From Accumulibacter sp. (GTDB taxonomy: Bacteria > Pseudomonadota > Gammaproteobacteria > Burkholderiales > Rhodocyclaceae): a DNA stretch of 40,659 nt. Location: assembly GCA_016789495.1 (NCBI GenBank), contig JAEUOJ010000027.1:1-40659 (forward strand), read 5' to 3'. Position numbers and translations under genes: made by a program. Shown piece after piece: positions 1 to 7,551 of the stretch (position 1 is its first letter; every line of letters begins with the position of its first letter). The notes below the pieces were generated by a model. The model had not been told where the DNA came from and made no database searches. It worked only from the letters and a program-made list of their open reading frames with translations.

Positions 1-69
1 AATCAGCTCCTTGATCTGCCGGTACAGGGGGCTGAAGGTGGGAGAATGCAATGGCAACGACCGGCTCAT
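1..69 (-). CDS. GntR-family transcriptional regulator, N-terminal fragment (cut by window edge)
   Basis: Only the first 23 codons lie in the window, read leftward from the ATG at 69-67. They translate to MSRSLPLHSPTF followed by SPLYRQIKELI, the usual start of a GntR winged-helix domain, where a short leader precedes the P-LYxQI-x-LI helix. The rest of the DNA-binding domain and the effector domain are outside. The gene is divergent from mdh, across a 244-base region holding a 17-base palindrome, so it may control mdh, itself, or both. The subfamily cannot be read from so little sequence. The family call rests on the motif alone; the divergent arrangement is familiar from related betaproteobacteria. 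Confidence 0.7.
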   Translation of the reverse strand, partial: MSRSLPLHSPTFSPLYRQIKELI

Positions 70-190
70 GAGTTGCCATTTCAGCACACTTTGCCCATAA
101 CGTCCATGTATCTTAATAATGCAAAATATCTTATATAAGACATCAGATATGTTTGACACTCGACGATGCGCCGCCTTATGATTCGACCAG

Positions 191-207
191 TTTGTCACTT
201 TGACAAA
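191..207. promoter_or_regulatory. Palindrome between gntR-type gene and mdh, possible operator
   Basis: TTTGTCA-CTT-TGACAAA is a perfect inverted repeat with 7-base arms and a 3-base centre. The right arm includes TTGACA (200-205), which could act as a -35 box towards mdh, although no convincing -10 follows at 16-18 bases. Size and symmetry suit a dimeric GntR-type regulator, and the gene for one starts 120 bases away. Operator function is inferred. The AT-rich stretch at 115-150, containing TTATATAAG, is a plausible promoter region for the divergent gene. Confidence 0.4.
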
Positions 208-256
208 ACGTGGGTTTTGTGAATTACGCCAGTCGCCTTTTTGCGCAGTTTTTCTG

Positions 257-283
257 ATTGATCTTATTGATCTGATTGATTCT
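257..283. repeat. Three tandem 9-base units in the mdh leader
   Basis: ATTGAT recurs at 257, 266 and 275 with an exact 9-base period: ATTGATCTT, ATTGATCTG, ATTGATTCT. It lies 30 bases upstream of the mdh start. The period keeps a reading frame open upstream of mdh (it would read LIDLIDLID), but nothing suggests that this is translated. It may bind a regulator or be a slippage product. Confidence 0.5.
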
Positions 284-313
284 TCTTGCTCACCACTAGA
301 CAGGAGCCGCATC

Positions 314-1300
314 ATGTCCAAAGCCCCCATGCGCGTCGCGGTCACCGGCGCCGCCGGTCAAATCGGTTACAGCCTGCTTTTCCGGATCGCTTCCGGAGAA
401 ATGCTAGGCAAGGACCAGCCGGTCATTCTTCAATTGCTCGACCTGCCGCAAGCTCAGAAGGCTTGCCAAGGCGTGATCATGGAACTCGAAGACTGCGCGT
501 TCCCGCTGTTGGCCGGCATGTTCGCCACCGATGACCCGGCGGCCGCATTCAAGGACGCCGACGTCTGCCTGCTGGTTGGCGCTCGCCCGCGTGGGCCGGG
601 AATGGAGCGGGCCGACCTGCTGACCGCCAACGGCGCCATCTTCACCGTCCAGGGCAAGGCCATTGCCGAAAACGCCAAGGAGGACGTACGGGTCCTGGTG
701 GTCGGCAACCCTTGCAACACCAACGCGCTGATCGCCGGCGCGGCGGCGCGCAAAGTCGGCCGCACCAATCCGGCCAACTACCACGGCATGCTGCGTCTCG
801 ACCACAATCGTGCCTTGTCGCAACTCGCCGCCAAGACCGGCCGGCCGGTTGCCAGCTTCAAGCAGTTGGTGGTCTGGGGGAACCATTCGCCGACGATGTA
901 TGCCGACTATCGTCACTGCACGTCGAATGGTGAGAACGTCAAGCAACTGATCAACGACGCCGAGTGGAACAACGACGTTTTCCTGCCGACCGTCGGCAAG
1001 CGCGGAGCGGCGATCATCGATGCTCGTGGTCTGTCTTCGGCGGCCTCGGCCGCCAACGCGGCGATTGATCACGTTCGCGATTGGGTCCTCGGTTCGGACG
1101 AGTGGGTGACGATGGGCGTGCCTTCCGACGGTTCTTATGGCATCCCGGCCGGCATCGTTTATGGCTTCCCCTGCGAGTGCAAAGGGGGCAGTTTCAAGAT
1201 CATCCAGGGCATCGAAATCGACGATTATTCGCGCGAAAAAATGAACAAGACGCTTAAAGAGTTGACCGACGAAGCCGACGCCGTTAAAGACATGCTGTAA
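314..1300 (+). CDS. mdh: Malate dehydrogenase (NAD-dependent)
   Basis: Interconverts malate and oxaloacetate with NAD(H) in the cytosol as a TCA-cycle step. The 328-residue product has the N-terminal Rossmann glycine motif [11 protein letters not shown], the mobile substrate loop [14 protein letters not shown] with its substrate-binding arginines, GNPCNTNA, and the catalytic-histidine motif [11 protein letters not shown] (H191). Length and motifs match the bacterial/cytosolic-type Mdh of betaproteobacteria. I chose the ATG at 314 because CAGGAG precedes it at 301-306 and the protein then begins just before the Rossmann strand; the frame is open to 200, but that extension has no family counterpart. 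A strong terminator follows, so it is probably transcribed alone under the divergent GntR-type protein. Confidence 0.96.
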   Translation: MSKAPMRVAVTGAAGQIGYSLLFRIASGEMLGKDQPVILQLLDLPQAQKACQGVIMELEDCAFPLLAGMFATDDPAAAFKDADVCLLVGARPRGPGMERADLLTANGAIFTVQGKAIAENAKEDVRVLVVGNPCNTNALIAGAAARKVGRTNPANYHGMLRLDHNRALSQLAAKTGRPVASFKQLVVWGNHSPTMYADYRHCTSNGENVKQLINDAEWNNDVFLPTVGKRGAAIIDARGLSSAASAANAAIDHVRDWVLGSDEWVTMGVPSDGSYGIPAGIVYGFPCECKGGSFKIIQGIEIDDYSREKMNKTLKELTDEADAVKDML

Positions 1301-1321
1301 ACCTTTCTCCTGGTGCACTTG

Positions 1322-1346
1322 GCCGCGGCTCGTCCGCGGCTTTTTT
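1322..1346 (+). terminator. Rho-independent terminator after mdh
   Basis: GCCGCGG (1322-1328), loop CTCGT and CCGCGGC (1334-1340) form a perfect 7-bp GC stem followed directly by six T residues (1341-1346). It begins 21 bases after the mdh stop. Confidence 0.92.
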
Positions 1347-1413
1347 CGTTTGTCGTTGCGCGCCGCCTGGCGCCAAAACAGCCGATTGCCACTGTTATGG
1401 AGGCGTGCCCGCC

Positions 1414-2397
1414 ATGCGTCATCCCAGTCAAGTCCTCTTTGCCGGCGAGAAAAATTTTCCTCTGCTGCCGGCCGTCGATCACTATGCCGGTTCTGAAAAG
1501 CTGATCCGCAAGGCCCTTGCAATGCAACAGAAGCTCGGGCCGATCTTCGACATCACCTGCGACTGCGAGGACGGCGCGCATGCCGGTGCCAACCGCCAGC
1601 ACGCTGAAATGGTTGCCGCCTTCATCGCTGGTGAGGAAAATCACCACGGTCGGGTGGGAGTGCGCATACACGATGTCTCTCACCCCCACTGGCAGCAAGA
1701 CCTGGAGATCATCATTCCCATCACCGGCAGCCGCTTGGCATTTGTTACCCTGCCCAAAGTCAACGGCAGTGAGGATGTCAGACTGTTGATGCGCCACCTC
1801 GACCGGATTTGCGCCACGGCCGGTCTGCTGCGCTCGATCCCGCTGCACGTCCTAATCGAAACGCACGGCGCCTTACGCCAGGTGTGGGAGATCGCCGCCA
1901 TTCCAACGGTCGAGTCGCTCGATTTCGGGCTGATGGACTTTGTCAGCGGCCATCACGGCGCCATTCCGGCAACGGCGATGAGCAGCCCCGGCCAGTTCGA
2001 GCATCCGCTGATCGTCCGTGCCAAGAGCGAAATCGCCAGCGCCGCACTCGCCAATGGCGTCGTTCCCTCGCACAACGTCACCACCGAACTCCGCGACCTT
2101 GCCCATATCCGGAACGACGCCCGCAGAGCACGCGAGGAATTCGGCTTTCTACGGATGTGGAGCATCCATCCGAATCAGATCATGCCGATCATCGAAGCGA
2201 TGCGCCCGGACTTTTCCGAAGTCGAAACCGCCGCCGCCATCCTCGTTGCAGCACAGAACGTCGATTGGGCACCGATCGAACACCAGGATCGTCTGCACGA
2301 CCGCGCCTCGTACCGCTATTACTGGGAACTGTTGGCGCGCGCCCAGGCGACCGGCATGACCATCCCATCGGAAGCGCTGTCGCGCTTTTTCAACTGA
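1414..2397 (+). CDS. HpcH/HpaI aldolase / CitE-type CoA-ester lyase family protein
   Basis: A 327-residue TIM-barrel lyase of the superfamily that cleaves or forms C-C bonds in compounds such as citryl-CoA, malyl-CoA and citramalyl-CoA. Visible signatures are the early acidic stretch FDITCDCEDGAHAG (metal/substrate region), LPKVNGSEDV, LIETHGAL with the family's conserved glutamate, LDFGLMDFVSGHHGAIP, and WSIHPNQIMPI near the end (the IHP-x-Q motif typical of CitE-like proteins). The ATG at 1414 is preferred over the in-frame GTG at 1405 because GGAGG (1399-1403) lies 10 bases before the ATG but almost touches the GTG. Being next to mdh suggests a malate or malyl-CoA-related substrate, but the exact reaction cannot be read from sequence. 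Confidence 0.83.
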   Translation: MRHPSQVLFAGEKNFPLLPAVDHYAGSEKLIRKALAMQQKLGPIFDITCDCEDGAHAGANRQHAEMVAAFIAGEENHHGRVGVRIHDVSHPHWQQDLEIIIPITGSRLAFVTLPKVNGSEDVRLLMRHLDRICATAGLLRSIPLHVLIETHGALRQVWEIAAIPTVESLDFGLMDFVSGHHGAIPATAMSSPGQFEHPLIVRAKSEIASAALANGVVPSHNVTTELRDLAHIRNDARRAREEFGFLRMWSIHPNQIMPIIEAMRPDFSEVETAAAILVAAQNVDWAPIEHQDRLHDRASYRYYWELLARAQATGMTIPSEALSRFFN

Positions 2398-2438
2398 TTC
2401 GAACGTTATTCGATCTTCACGCAGACTCGAGGACTGTC

Positions 2439-2849
2439 ATGCCCGCAGGTACTTGGAAGAAGTCGCCACAGTGCCTTGTGGAACGGTTTGCCGCAGCCCT
2501 TCCGGACCACCCTGAACTGGTCAGGAAACCAATGTTCGGTTACCCCGCCGCCTTCATCCATGGCAACATGGTCTGTGGACTCTTTCAAGACTCGGTGGTC
2601 GCGCGCCTGGGCAAGGACGGCGCCGCCAAGGTCATCGCGGAGGAGGGCGCGACTCAATTTGCTCCCATGGCTGGCCGAAGCATGACCGGTTACGTCGTAG
2701 TACCATCAGCTGACGCGGAAAGTCCCACAACGCTCGGGCCATGGCTCCTCAAAGCACTTGAATACGCATTGACGCTGCCACCCAAGTCTTCGGCTACGTC
2801 GGCAAAGAAGGTGGCTTCGGCAAAGCCTGCGCGTCAGGCACGTAGATGA
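2439..2849 (+). CDS. TfoX/Sxy N-terminal-domain protein
   Basis: 136 residues. The pattern RKPMFGYPAAFIHGNMVCGL, then GATQFAPMAGRSMTGYVVVP, matches the TfoX_N domain, found alone in many small proteins and as the first half of the competence regulator TfoX/Sxy. The TfoX_C helix-hairpin-helix domain is absent; instead the protein ends in a Ser/Ala/Lys/Arg tail from about residue 115. Stand-alone TfoX_N proteins have no established function, so competence should not be assumed. The ATG at 2439 sits 41 bases after the lyase stop and has only a weak ribosome site. A large attC-like palindrome begins two bases after its stop, giving it the look of a mobile gene cassette. Confidence 0.8.
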   Translation: MPAGTWKKSPQCLVERFAAALPDHPELVRKPMFGYPAAFIHGNMVCGLFQDSVVARLGKDGAAKVIAEEGATQFAPMAGRSMTGYVVVPSADAESPTTLGPWLLKALEYALTLPPKSSATSAKKVASAKPARQARR

Positions 2850-2850
2850 C

Positions 2851-2930
2851 GTCTATTGCGCCTCGTCCAGCTGGACCCGACGACGGGTCCACTGGACCGC
2901 CGTCGGGTCCGTTGGGCTCGAGTGTTAAAC
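2851..2930 (+). repeat. attC-like imperfect palindrome (possible integron cassette site)
   Basis: The core arms GGACCCGACGACGG (2873-2886) and CCGCCGTCGGGTCC (2897-2910) pair over 14 positions with one mismatch. The right end reads CTCGAGTGTTAAAC (2917-2930); its last seven bases fit the integron crossover consensus GTTRRRY, and the sequence before it resembles the 3' part of known attC sites. The left end GTCTATT (2851-2857) is a degraded partner of RYYYAAC. At 80 bases, directly after a stop codon and just before the next gene, size and position suit an attC site. No T run follows, so an ordinary terminator is a weaker explanation. No integrase is in the window. Confidence 0.45.
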
Positions 2931-2949
2931 CTTACCGGAAAACTTGTTC

Positions 2950-3564
2950 ATGTTCACCGCCGAATTTCTGTTCACTTCCCTCATCGTCGTGCTCATCCCT
3001 GGCACCGGAGTCGTCTTCACCGTGTCCGCGGGTCTGGCACAAGGCCGGCGCGCCAGCTTCTTCGCCTCTGTTGGCTGCACACTGGGCATTGTCCCGCACC
3101 TCCTGGCAACCATTCTCGGCTTGGCCGCGATAATGCACACCAGCGCGCTGGCATTCCAAGTTCTCAAATACGCAGGCGTCGCCTACCTCTTCTATCTGGC
3201 CGTCGCGACTTGGCGGGATCGTTCAGCCTTCGCAGTCCAATCCATGCACGGCAAGGGCAGCGCGCTGGGTCTGGTCACCAAAGCCTTTCTGCTGAACATC
3301 CTCAATCCAAAGCTCACCATCTTTTTCCTGGCATTCCTGCCCCAGTTTGTAGAGCCGCGAGCCGCCTCGCCAATATTGCAGTTGATTGCGCTGAGCGCGG
3401 TATTCATGGCCATGACCTTTGGGGTGTTCGTCGTTTATGGTTTCCTGGCGCATGCCTTTCGCCAAGCGGTCATCGAATCACCGCGCGTTCAGGCTTGGCT
3501 ACGTCGCGGTTTCGCTGCGGTATTTGCAGGTCTCGGCGCGCAACTGGCTGCGTCCGAGCGGTGA
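2950..3564 (+). CDS. LysE/RhtB-family amino-acid exporter
   Basis: A 204-residue inner-membrane protein with about six hydrophobic segments and LysE/RhtB-family features: an N-terminal helix with IPGTGVVFTVSAGLAQGRR (the family's PGP/PG..-G-RR region), VLKYAGVAYLFYLA, and KAFLLNILNPKLTIFFLAFLPQF, which is the hallmark of the family. It probably exports an amino acid or derivative by proton antiport; the substrate is unknown. The start is the ATG at 2950 (MFTAEFLF); an in-frame TTG at 2944 adds two residues. It starts 20 bases after the attC-like site and ends 19 bases before a second large palindrome. Confidence 0.88.
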   Translation: MFTAEFLFTSLIVVLIPGTGVVFTVSAGLAQGRRASFFASVGCTLGIVPHLLATILGLAAIMHTSALAFQVLKYAGVAYLFYLAVATWRDRSAFAVQSMHGKGSALGLVTKAFLLNILNPKLTIFFLAFLPQFVEPRAASPILQLIALSAVFMAMTFGVFVVYGFLAHAFRQAVIESPRVQAWLRRGFAAVFAGLGAQLAASER

Positions 3565-3912
3565 GGCCGACAGTTCCATCAACCGGACACGATACGCTGG
3601 ACCGGCGCTGGGCGTCACTTCATTCTCATCCAGCGCTGGCCCATCGCGTCCGGTAAGTTCCTGGAAAATGAATGCGCCGCGGTGGAGCGTTGATGATCCG
3701 TAGCCAAGCGATGTCGAAACGGTTTGATCATCACACTGAAGAAATTCCGGCGAAGGCCTCGGCATGGGTGCAGAATGAGGGTTCGTAAAGTTCCATTGGA
3801 CACGTTAGGCGTTAATATTGGACAGTCTCATCTTGTACACTCTGGTCTCTCCAGCACAGGCGGTGCAGGCGGGTACATCGACTGGGTGGTGCGACTAAGG
3901 AAAACACTCTCC
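3565..3912. other. Gene-free stretch with palindrome and split direct repeat
   Basis: No credible gene. Besides the stem-loop at 3583-3653, AGTTCCAT plus GGACACG occurs twice in the same orientation: at 3572-3591, with five bases between the halves, and at 3789-3804, with one base between them. The second copy runs into GTTAGGC (3804-3810), which fits the integron GTTRRRY core. The small open frames here have no ribosome sites or familiar motifs. The last 100 bases should hold the promoter of the DUF4124 gene, but I see no clear -35/-10 pair. Confidence 0.4.
3583..3653. repeat. Large imperfect stem-loop after the LysE-family gene
   Basis: The left arm (3583-3611, beginning CCGGACACGATACGCTGG) pairs with the right arm (3630-3653, beginning CCAGCGCTGGCCCA and ending GCGTCCGG) apart from a 5-base bulge and a few mismatches; the loop is about 18 bases. 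No T tract follows. It is of the same kind as the palindrome at 2851-2930 and may be a second, decayed cassette site. A bidirectional folding element is the alternative. Confidence 0.5.
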
Positions 3913-4422
3913 ATGAAACGGCATGACCGAGCTTTGTTGATGGGCCTGCTGTTATTGCCGGGGTTTCCCGCGGCGGCGCAGGACATTTATAAATGTAGCG
4001 ATCCCGATGGCCGCGTGACCTACTCCAACATTCCGAGTAGAACTTGCCGCAAACTGCTGCTTGATCCGGTGAATGTGGCGCCTGCGGCGAAGTCGACCGC
4101 CAAGTCTGGAGCCAGTTCGGCGGCCAAATCGACGGCCACCCCGGCCAGTTTTCCAAAAGTGGACGACCAAACGCAAAAGTCCCGCGATAGTGATCGCAGA
4201 CGGATCCTCGAAAATGAATTGGCCGCAGAACAGAAAAATGTCGAGCAGGCGCGAAAGGAACTCGCCGAGCAAGAGGGGGTCGTTTTGCCCAGTGAGCGGA
4301 TGCAGGGTGGTACGATCAGTGGCGGCAAAGTGCAGGAGCGCATTCAACAGTACAAGGATAAATTGGCTTTGCATCAACGCAACGTCGAAGCCATCAGCAA
4401 AGAGATTGCCAATCTGCGCTGA
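3913..4422 (+). CDS. DUF4124-domain secreted protein with coiled-coil tail
   Basis: 169 residues. A signal peptide (KR, then a leucine-rich core, cleavage probably after AAA near residue 22) directs it to the periplasm. Residues about 24-45 carry the DUF4124 signature, IYKCSDPDGRVTYSNIPSRTC, in which two cysteines could pair. A low-complexity Ala/Ser/Lys/Thr linker follows, then a charged heptad-like helix (roughly 95-165) expected to form a coiled coil. Its function is not established. It lies 39 bases before ntrB on the same strand, an arrangement I believe recurs in related betaproteobacteria, but its own export gives no hint of a direct role in nitrogen signalling. Confidence 0.82.
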   Translation: MKRHDRALLMGLLLLPGFPAAAQDIYKCSDPDGRVTYSNIPSRTCRKLLLDPVNVAPAAKSTAKSGASSAAKSTATPASFPKVDDQTQKSRDSDRRRILENELAAEQKNVEQARKELAEQEGVVLPSERMQGGTISGGKVQERIQQYKDKLALHQRNVEAISKEIANLR

Positions 4423-4461
4423 TCTGCGGCGAACCGCCGTGGGTTGCATGAACGTTTACCG

Positions 4462-5538
4462 ATGATCGACAATCCTGCCGCCGGACCTTTCGGTGGTCTC
4501 GACTTACTGTCTTCGGCGGTGGTGCTGCTCGACGAGTCGTTGCTCATTCGGCATATGAACCCGGCAGCGGAAAATCTGCTGGCGATCAGCTCCCGGATAT
4601 TTGCCGGCTGCCCACTGGACGGCGTGATGTCCTGCCCGCCAGCGTTGCTCGCGGCGTTCGATAGCGCATTGAAGCACGGCTGGGCTTACTTCGGCCAGAA
4701 CATCGAATTACGACTGGCAAACGGCGATCTGCTGCCCTTGAATTGCACGGTCAATCCGGTTGATACCCCGCATGCCAGGTTGCTGGTCGAACTGTGGCCG
4801 ATCGATCAGCAATTGCGGGCCAGTCGCGAAGAGCGCTTGCTCGAACAGCAACACGCCAACCGTGAATTGATTCGCAATCTGGTGCATGAGATCAAGAATC
4901 CGCTTGGCGGCATCCGCGGTGCCGCGCAACTGCTCGAACATGAACTGAACAATCCTGCTTTGCGCGAATACACACAGGTAATCATCAAGGAAACCGACCG
5001 GTTACAGGATCTGATGCGCCGACTGTTGTCGCCGCATCGTCCGATGCAGCCGGGGCCGGTGAATATCCATGAAATCCTGGAGCGCGTGCGCAGTCTGCTG
5101 ACCGCTGAATTTCCGACCCGGCTGGTCGTTCGTCGCGATTACGATACCAGCCTGCCCGAGCTGATCGGCGATCGCGAACAATTGATCCAGGTTTTTCTGA
5201 ATATTGCCCGAAACGCTGCTCAGGCGATCGCCGGTCAGCCTGACGGACCGCTCGGCGTGCCAGGTCGAATTGTTTTGCGGACGCGTGTCAGCCGACAAGT
5301 GACGCTGTGCAAACGCCGTCATCGTTTGGCGATCGAAGTGCAGGTGATCGATGATGGTCCGGGAATACCCGTCGACATCCGTGAACGGGTGTTCTATGCC
5401 CTGGTTTCCGGTCGTGAAGGGGGCAGCGGCCTCGGTTTGACGCTGGCGCAAAGTTTCGTCCAACAACATCAGGGAACGATCGACTTCGAAAGCCGTCCCG
5501 GCGAAACCCGTTTCACGGTCCGTTTGCCGTTGGCCTGA
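4462..5538 (+). CDS. ntrB: Nitrogen regulation sensor kinase NtrB (GlnL)
   Basis: A soluble 358-residue histidine kinase/phosphatase that sets the phosphorylation of NtrC according to the PII state. Domains: PAS (about 10-115, with LLDESLLIRHMNPAAENLL), dimerisation/phospho-acceptor with NLVHEIKNPLGGIRGAAQLL (H142), and HATPase with NIARNAAQAI (N box), DDGPGIP (G1) and GGSGLGLTLAQ (G2). The characteristic NtrB sequence HEIKNPLGGIRGAAQLLE and the absence of membrane segments separate it from other kinases. I chose the ATG at 4462; a TTG at 4444 is in frame but adds six unconserved residues. ntrC follows after 55 bases, so the two are presumably co-transcribed. Confidence 0.95.
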   Translation: MIDNPAAGPFGGLDLLSSAVVLLDESLLIRHMNPAAENLLAISSRIFAGCPLDGVMSCPPALLAAFDSALKHGWAYFGQNIELRLANGDLLPLNCTVNPVDTPHARLLVELWPIDQQLRASREERLLEQQHANRELIRNLVHEIKNPLGGIRGAAQLLEHELNNPALREYTQVIIKETDRLQDLMRRLLSPHRPMQPGPVNIHEILERVRSLLTAEFPTRLVVRRDYDTSLPELIGDREQLIQVFLNIARNAAQAIAGQPDGPLGVPGRIVLRTRVSRQVTLCKRRHRLAIEVQVIDDGPGIPVDIRERVFYALVSGREGGSGLGLTLAQSFVQQHQGTIDFESRPGETRFTVRLPLA

Positions 5539-5593
5539 GCTGTGGCAGGCTTTTTGCTAGACAAGGCTACCCGCTACGCAACCCGAGAACAAA

Positions 5594-7027
5594 ATGCAAC
5601 CAGTCTGGATCGTCGACGACGACAAATCAATTCGCTGGGTCCTCGAAAAAACCCTTGCTCGCGAAAAAATTGCGTTTCAAAGTTTCGTCTCGGCTGCGGA
5701 GGCCTTGGCGCAACTCGATGCTGGCGGCAAGCCGCCGCAGGTACTGGTTTCCGACATCCGCATGCCTGGTCCGTCCGGTCTGGAATTGCTGCAACTGTTC
5801 AGAAGTCGCTTTCCGACGTTGCCAGTAATCATCATGACCGCCTATTCCGACCTGGAAAGTGCGGTCTCGGCTTTTCAAGGCGGTGCGTTCGAATACCTGC
5901 CCAAACCGTTTGACGTCGATCAGGCATTGGAACTGATTCGGCGCGCGATCGCCGAAAGTATGCACCAAAATGGTGCGCCAAACGAGGTCGACCTGTTGCC
6001 GGAAATGCTCGGCCAGGCACCGGCGATGCAGGAGGTGTTCCGCGCTATCGGGCGTCTCAGCCAGTCAAGCGCGACGGTGCTGATCACCGGTGAATCGGGT
6101 TCGGGGAAGGAACTGGTCGCCCGTGCCGTACATCGGCACAGTCCGCGCGCTGATCAACCGTTCATTGCCATCAACACCGCGGCGATCCCGCGCGATTTGC
6201 TGGAATCGGAACTGTTCGGCCATGAGCGCGGCGCCTTTACTGGCGCCGCCAGTCAACGGCAAGGGCGCTTCGAGCAAGCCGAGGGCGGCACACTGTTCCT
6301 CGACGAAATCGGCGATATGCCGGCCGAAATGCAGACCCGCTTGTTGCGCGTGCTCTCGGATGGTCACTACTATCGAGTTGGCGGTCATTCGCCACTGAAA
6401 ACCCGGGTCCGGATCATCGCCGCGACGCACCAGGACCTCGAGGCACGGGTTAGACAAGGCTTGTTTCGTGAAGACCTCTTCCATCGGTTGAACGTCATCC
6501 GGGTGCGCCTGCCGAGCTTGCGTGAACGGCGTGAGGACATCCCATTGCTGGCGCGTCATTTTCTCCAGAAGAGCGCACTCGAGCTCGGCGTCGAGGCGAA
6601 GCGGTTTTCCGAAGCGGCCCTGCAGCGTCTGTGCGCCGTCGATCTGACCGGCAACGTCCGACAACTCGAAAACATTTGTCACTGGCTGACGGTGATGGCG
6701 CCGGGGCAACTGGTAGAAGTCGTCGATCTGCCACCCGAACTGCGCGAAGCCACCGCACCGCTTTCGGAGAGCGATTGGCAGATCGCTCTGGCCAATGTCG
6801 TCGATCGGGCACTGCTTGGCAGTCCTGGCCAGGTTCATGAAAATCTGCTGCGGGCCTTCGAACGGGTACTGATCAAGCGCGCTCTGATCCATACCGGTGG
6901 TCGGCGAATTGAAGCGGCCCTGGCGCTGGGCATCGGCCGTAACACCATTACCCGCAAGATTCAGGAGCTTGCTCTTGACAGCGGTTTTCCGGCGTCGACC
7001 GGTGATCGCGATCCTGCAGGAAGCTGA
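5594..7027 (+). CDS. ntrC: Nitrogen regulation response regulator NtrC (sigma-54 activator)
   Basis: 477 residues. The receiver domain has the acidic pair DDD near residue 8, the phospho-acceptor in VSDIRMPG (D54) and the lysine in YLPKPFD. The AAA+ sigma-54 interaction domain carries Walker A GESGSGKE, the sigma-54 contact loop GAFTGA, Walker [13 protein letters not shown] and the arginine-finger region [20 protein letters not shown]. The C-terminal Fis-type helix-turn-helix contains [20 protein letters not shown]. It activates glnA and other nitrogen genes from upstream enhancer sites when phosphorylated by NtrB. Length and order match the NtrC family throughout. glnA is not in the window. 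Confidence 0.96.
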   Translation: MQPVWIVDDDKSIRWVLEKTLAREKIAFQSFVSAAEALAQLDAGGKPPQVLVSDIRMPGPSGLELLQLFRSRFPTLPVIIMTAYSDLESAVSAFQGGAFEYLPKPFDVDQALELIRRAIAESMHQNGAPNEVDLLPEMLGQAPAMQEVFRAIGRLSQSSATVLITGESGSGKELVARAVHRHSPRADQPFIAINTAAIPRDLLESELFGHERGAFTGAASQRQGRFEQAEGGTLFLDEIGDMPAEMQTRLLRVLSDGHYYRVGGHSPLKTRVRIIAATHQDLEARVRQGLFREDLFHRLNVIRVRLPSLRERREDIPLLARHFLQKSALELGVEAKRFSEAALQRLCAVDLTGNVRQLENICHWLTVMAPGQLVEVVDLPPELREATAPLSESDWQIALANVVDRALLGSPGQVHENLLRAFERVLIKRALIHTGGRRIEAALALGIGRNTITRKIQELALDSGFPASTGDRDPAGS

Positions 7028-7106
7028 TAAATCGGCGATAATGAAACTGAGTCTGTTGATGAGGCGTCCGCTTCATCGCCTTCTGCCAACGCTTTGGAAG
7101 TCTGCC

Positions 7107-7505
7107 ATGTCCAACCCTTATCAGCCACCAGTGGCAAAAGTCGATGAACCTCCAGTCTTCGGGAACAATTCGGGAGGGGGCCGCTCGGTCATTCCGCCGC
7201 CAGGCGTCAAGGGCTGGAGCTGGGGGGCATTCTGGCTGAACTGGATTTGGGGGATCGGAAACAAAACATGGATCGCCTTGCTGGCTTTTCTGCCTTACAT
7301 CGGCATCATTTTCTGCTTTTATCTGGGTTTCAAAGGACGGGAACTGGCGTGGAGAAACAAGCGCTGGGAGAGTCTCGAACATTTCAATCGCATTCAGCGC
7401 CGATGGTCGGTCTGGGGTTGGGTGTTACTGCTGATCGTTGGTATTCTGGCGATCCTCGCCATTCCGGCCTATGAACAGTCGCTGAGTCGGGTTCCCGTCC
7501 GCTGA
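7107..7505 (+). CDS. Small conserved inner-membrane protein of unknown function
   Basis: 132 residues starting MSNPYQPP. A Pro/Gly-rich cytoplasmic lead of about 40 residues ends in PPPGVKGWSWGAFWLN; two to three hydrophobic segments follow (roughly 43-75 and 105-123), with GFKGRELAWRNKRWESLEHF between them. The layout (Pro-rich head, KGWSWGAF, FKGRELAW) recurs in a conserved proteobacterial family that some databases label, without good reason, as ribonuclease G or pilin-like. No catalytic motif is visible. It starts 79 bases after ntrC, near AT-rich sequence, and may have its own promoter. The ATG at 7107 was chosen because the family motif MSNPYQ begins there. Confidence 0.7.
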   Translation: MSNPYQPPVAKVDEPPVFGNNSGGGRSVIPPPGVKGWSWGAFWLNWIWGIGNKTWIALLAFLPYIGIIFCFYLGFKGRELAWRNKRWESLEHFNRIQRRWSVWGWVLLLIVGILAILAIPAYEQSLSRVPVR

Positions 7506-7551
7506 CCGTCGATCAGACCGGGATTCGTCGCTGTCTCCTGGTTCGCACAGC

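Noticed and set aside
404-1522. Long minus-strand frame (372 codons) opposite mdh
   Set aside because: Lies opposite a clear malate dehydrogenase gene; composition (Arg, His, Gln, Asp-rich) is that of a GC-rich antisense shadow and no domain is visible.
4444-4461. Upstream TTG start for ntrB
   Set aside because: Adds six residues without family support; the ATG at 4462 begins the protein at the expected place.
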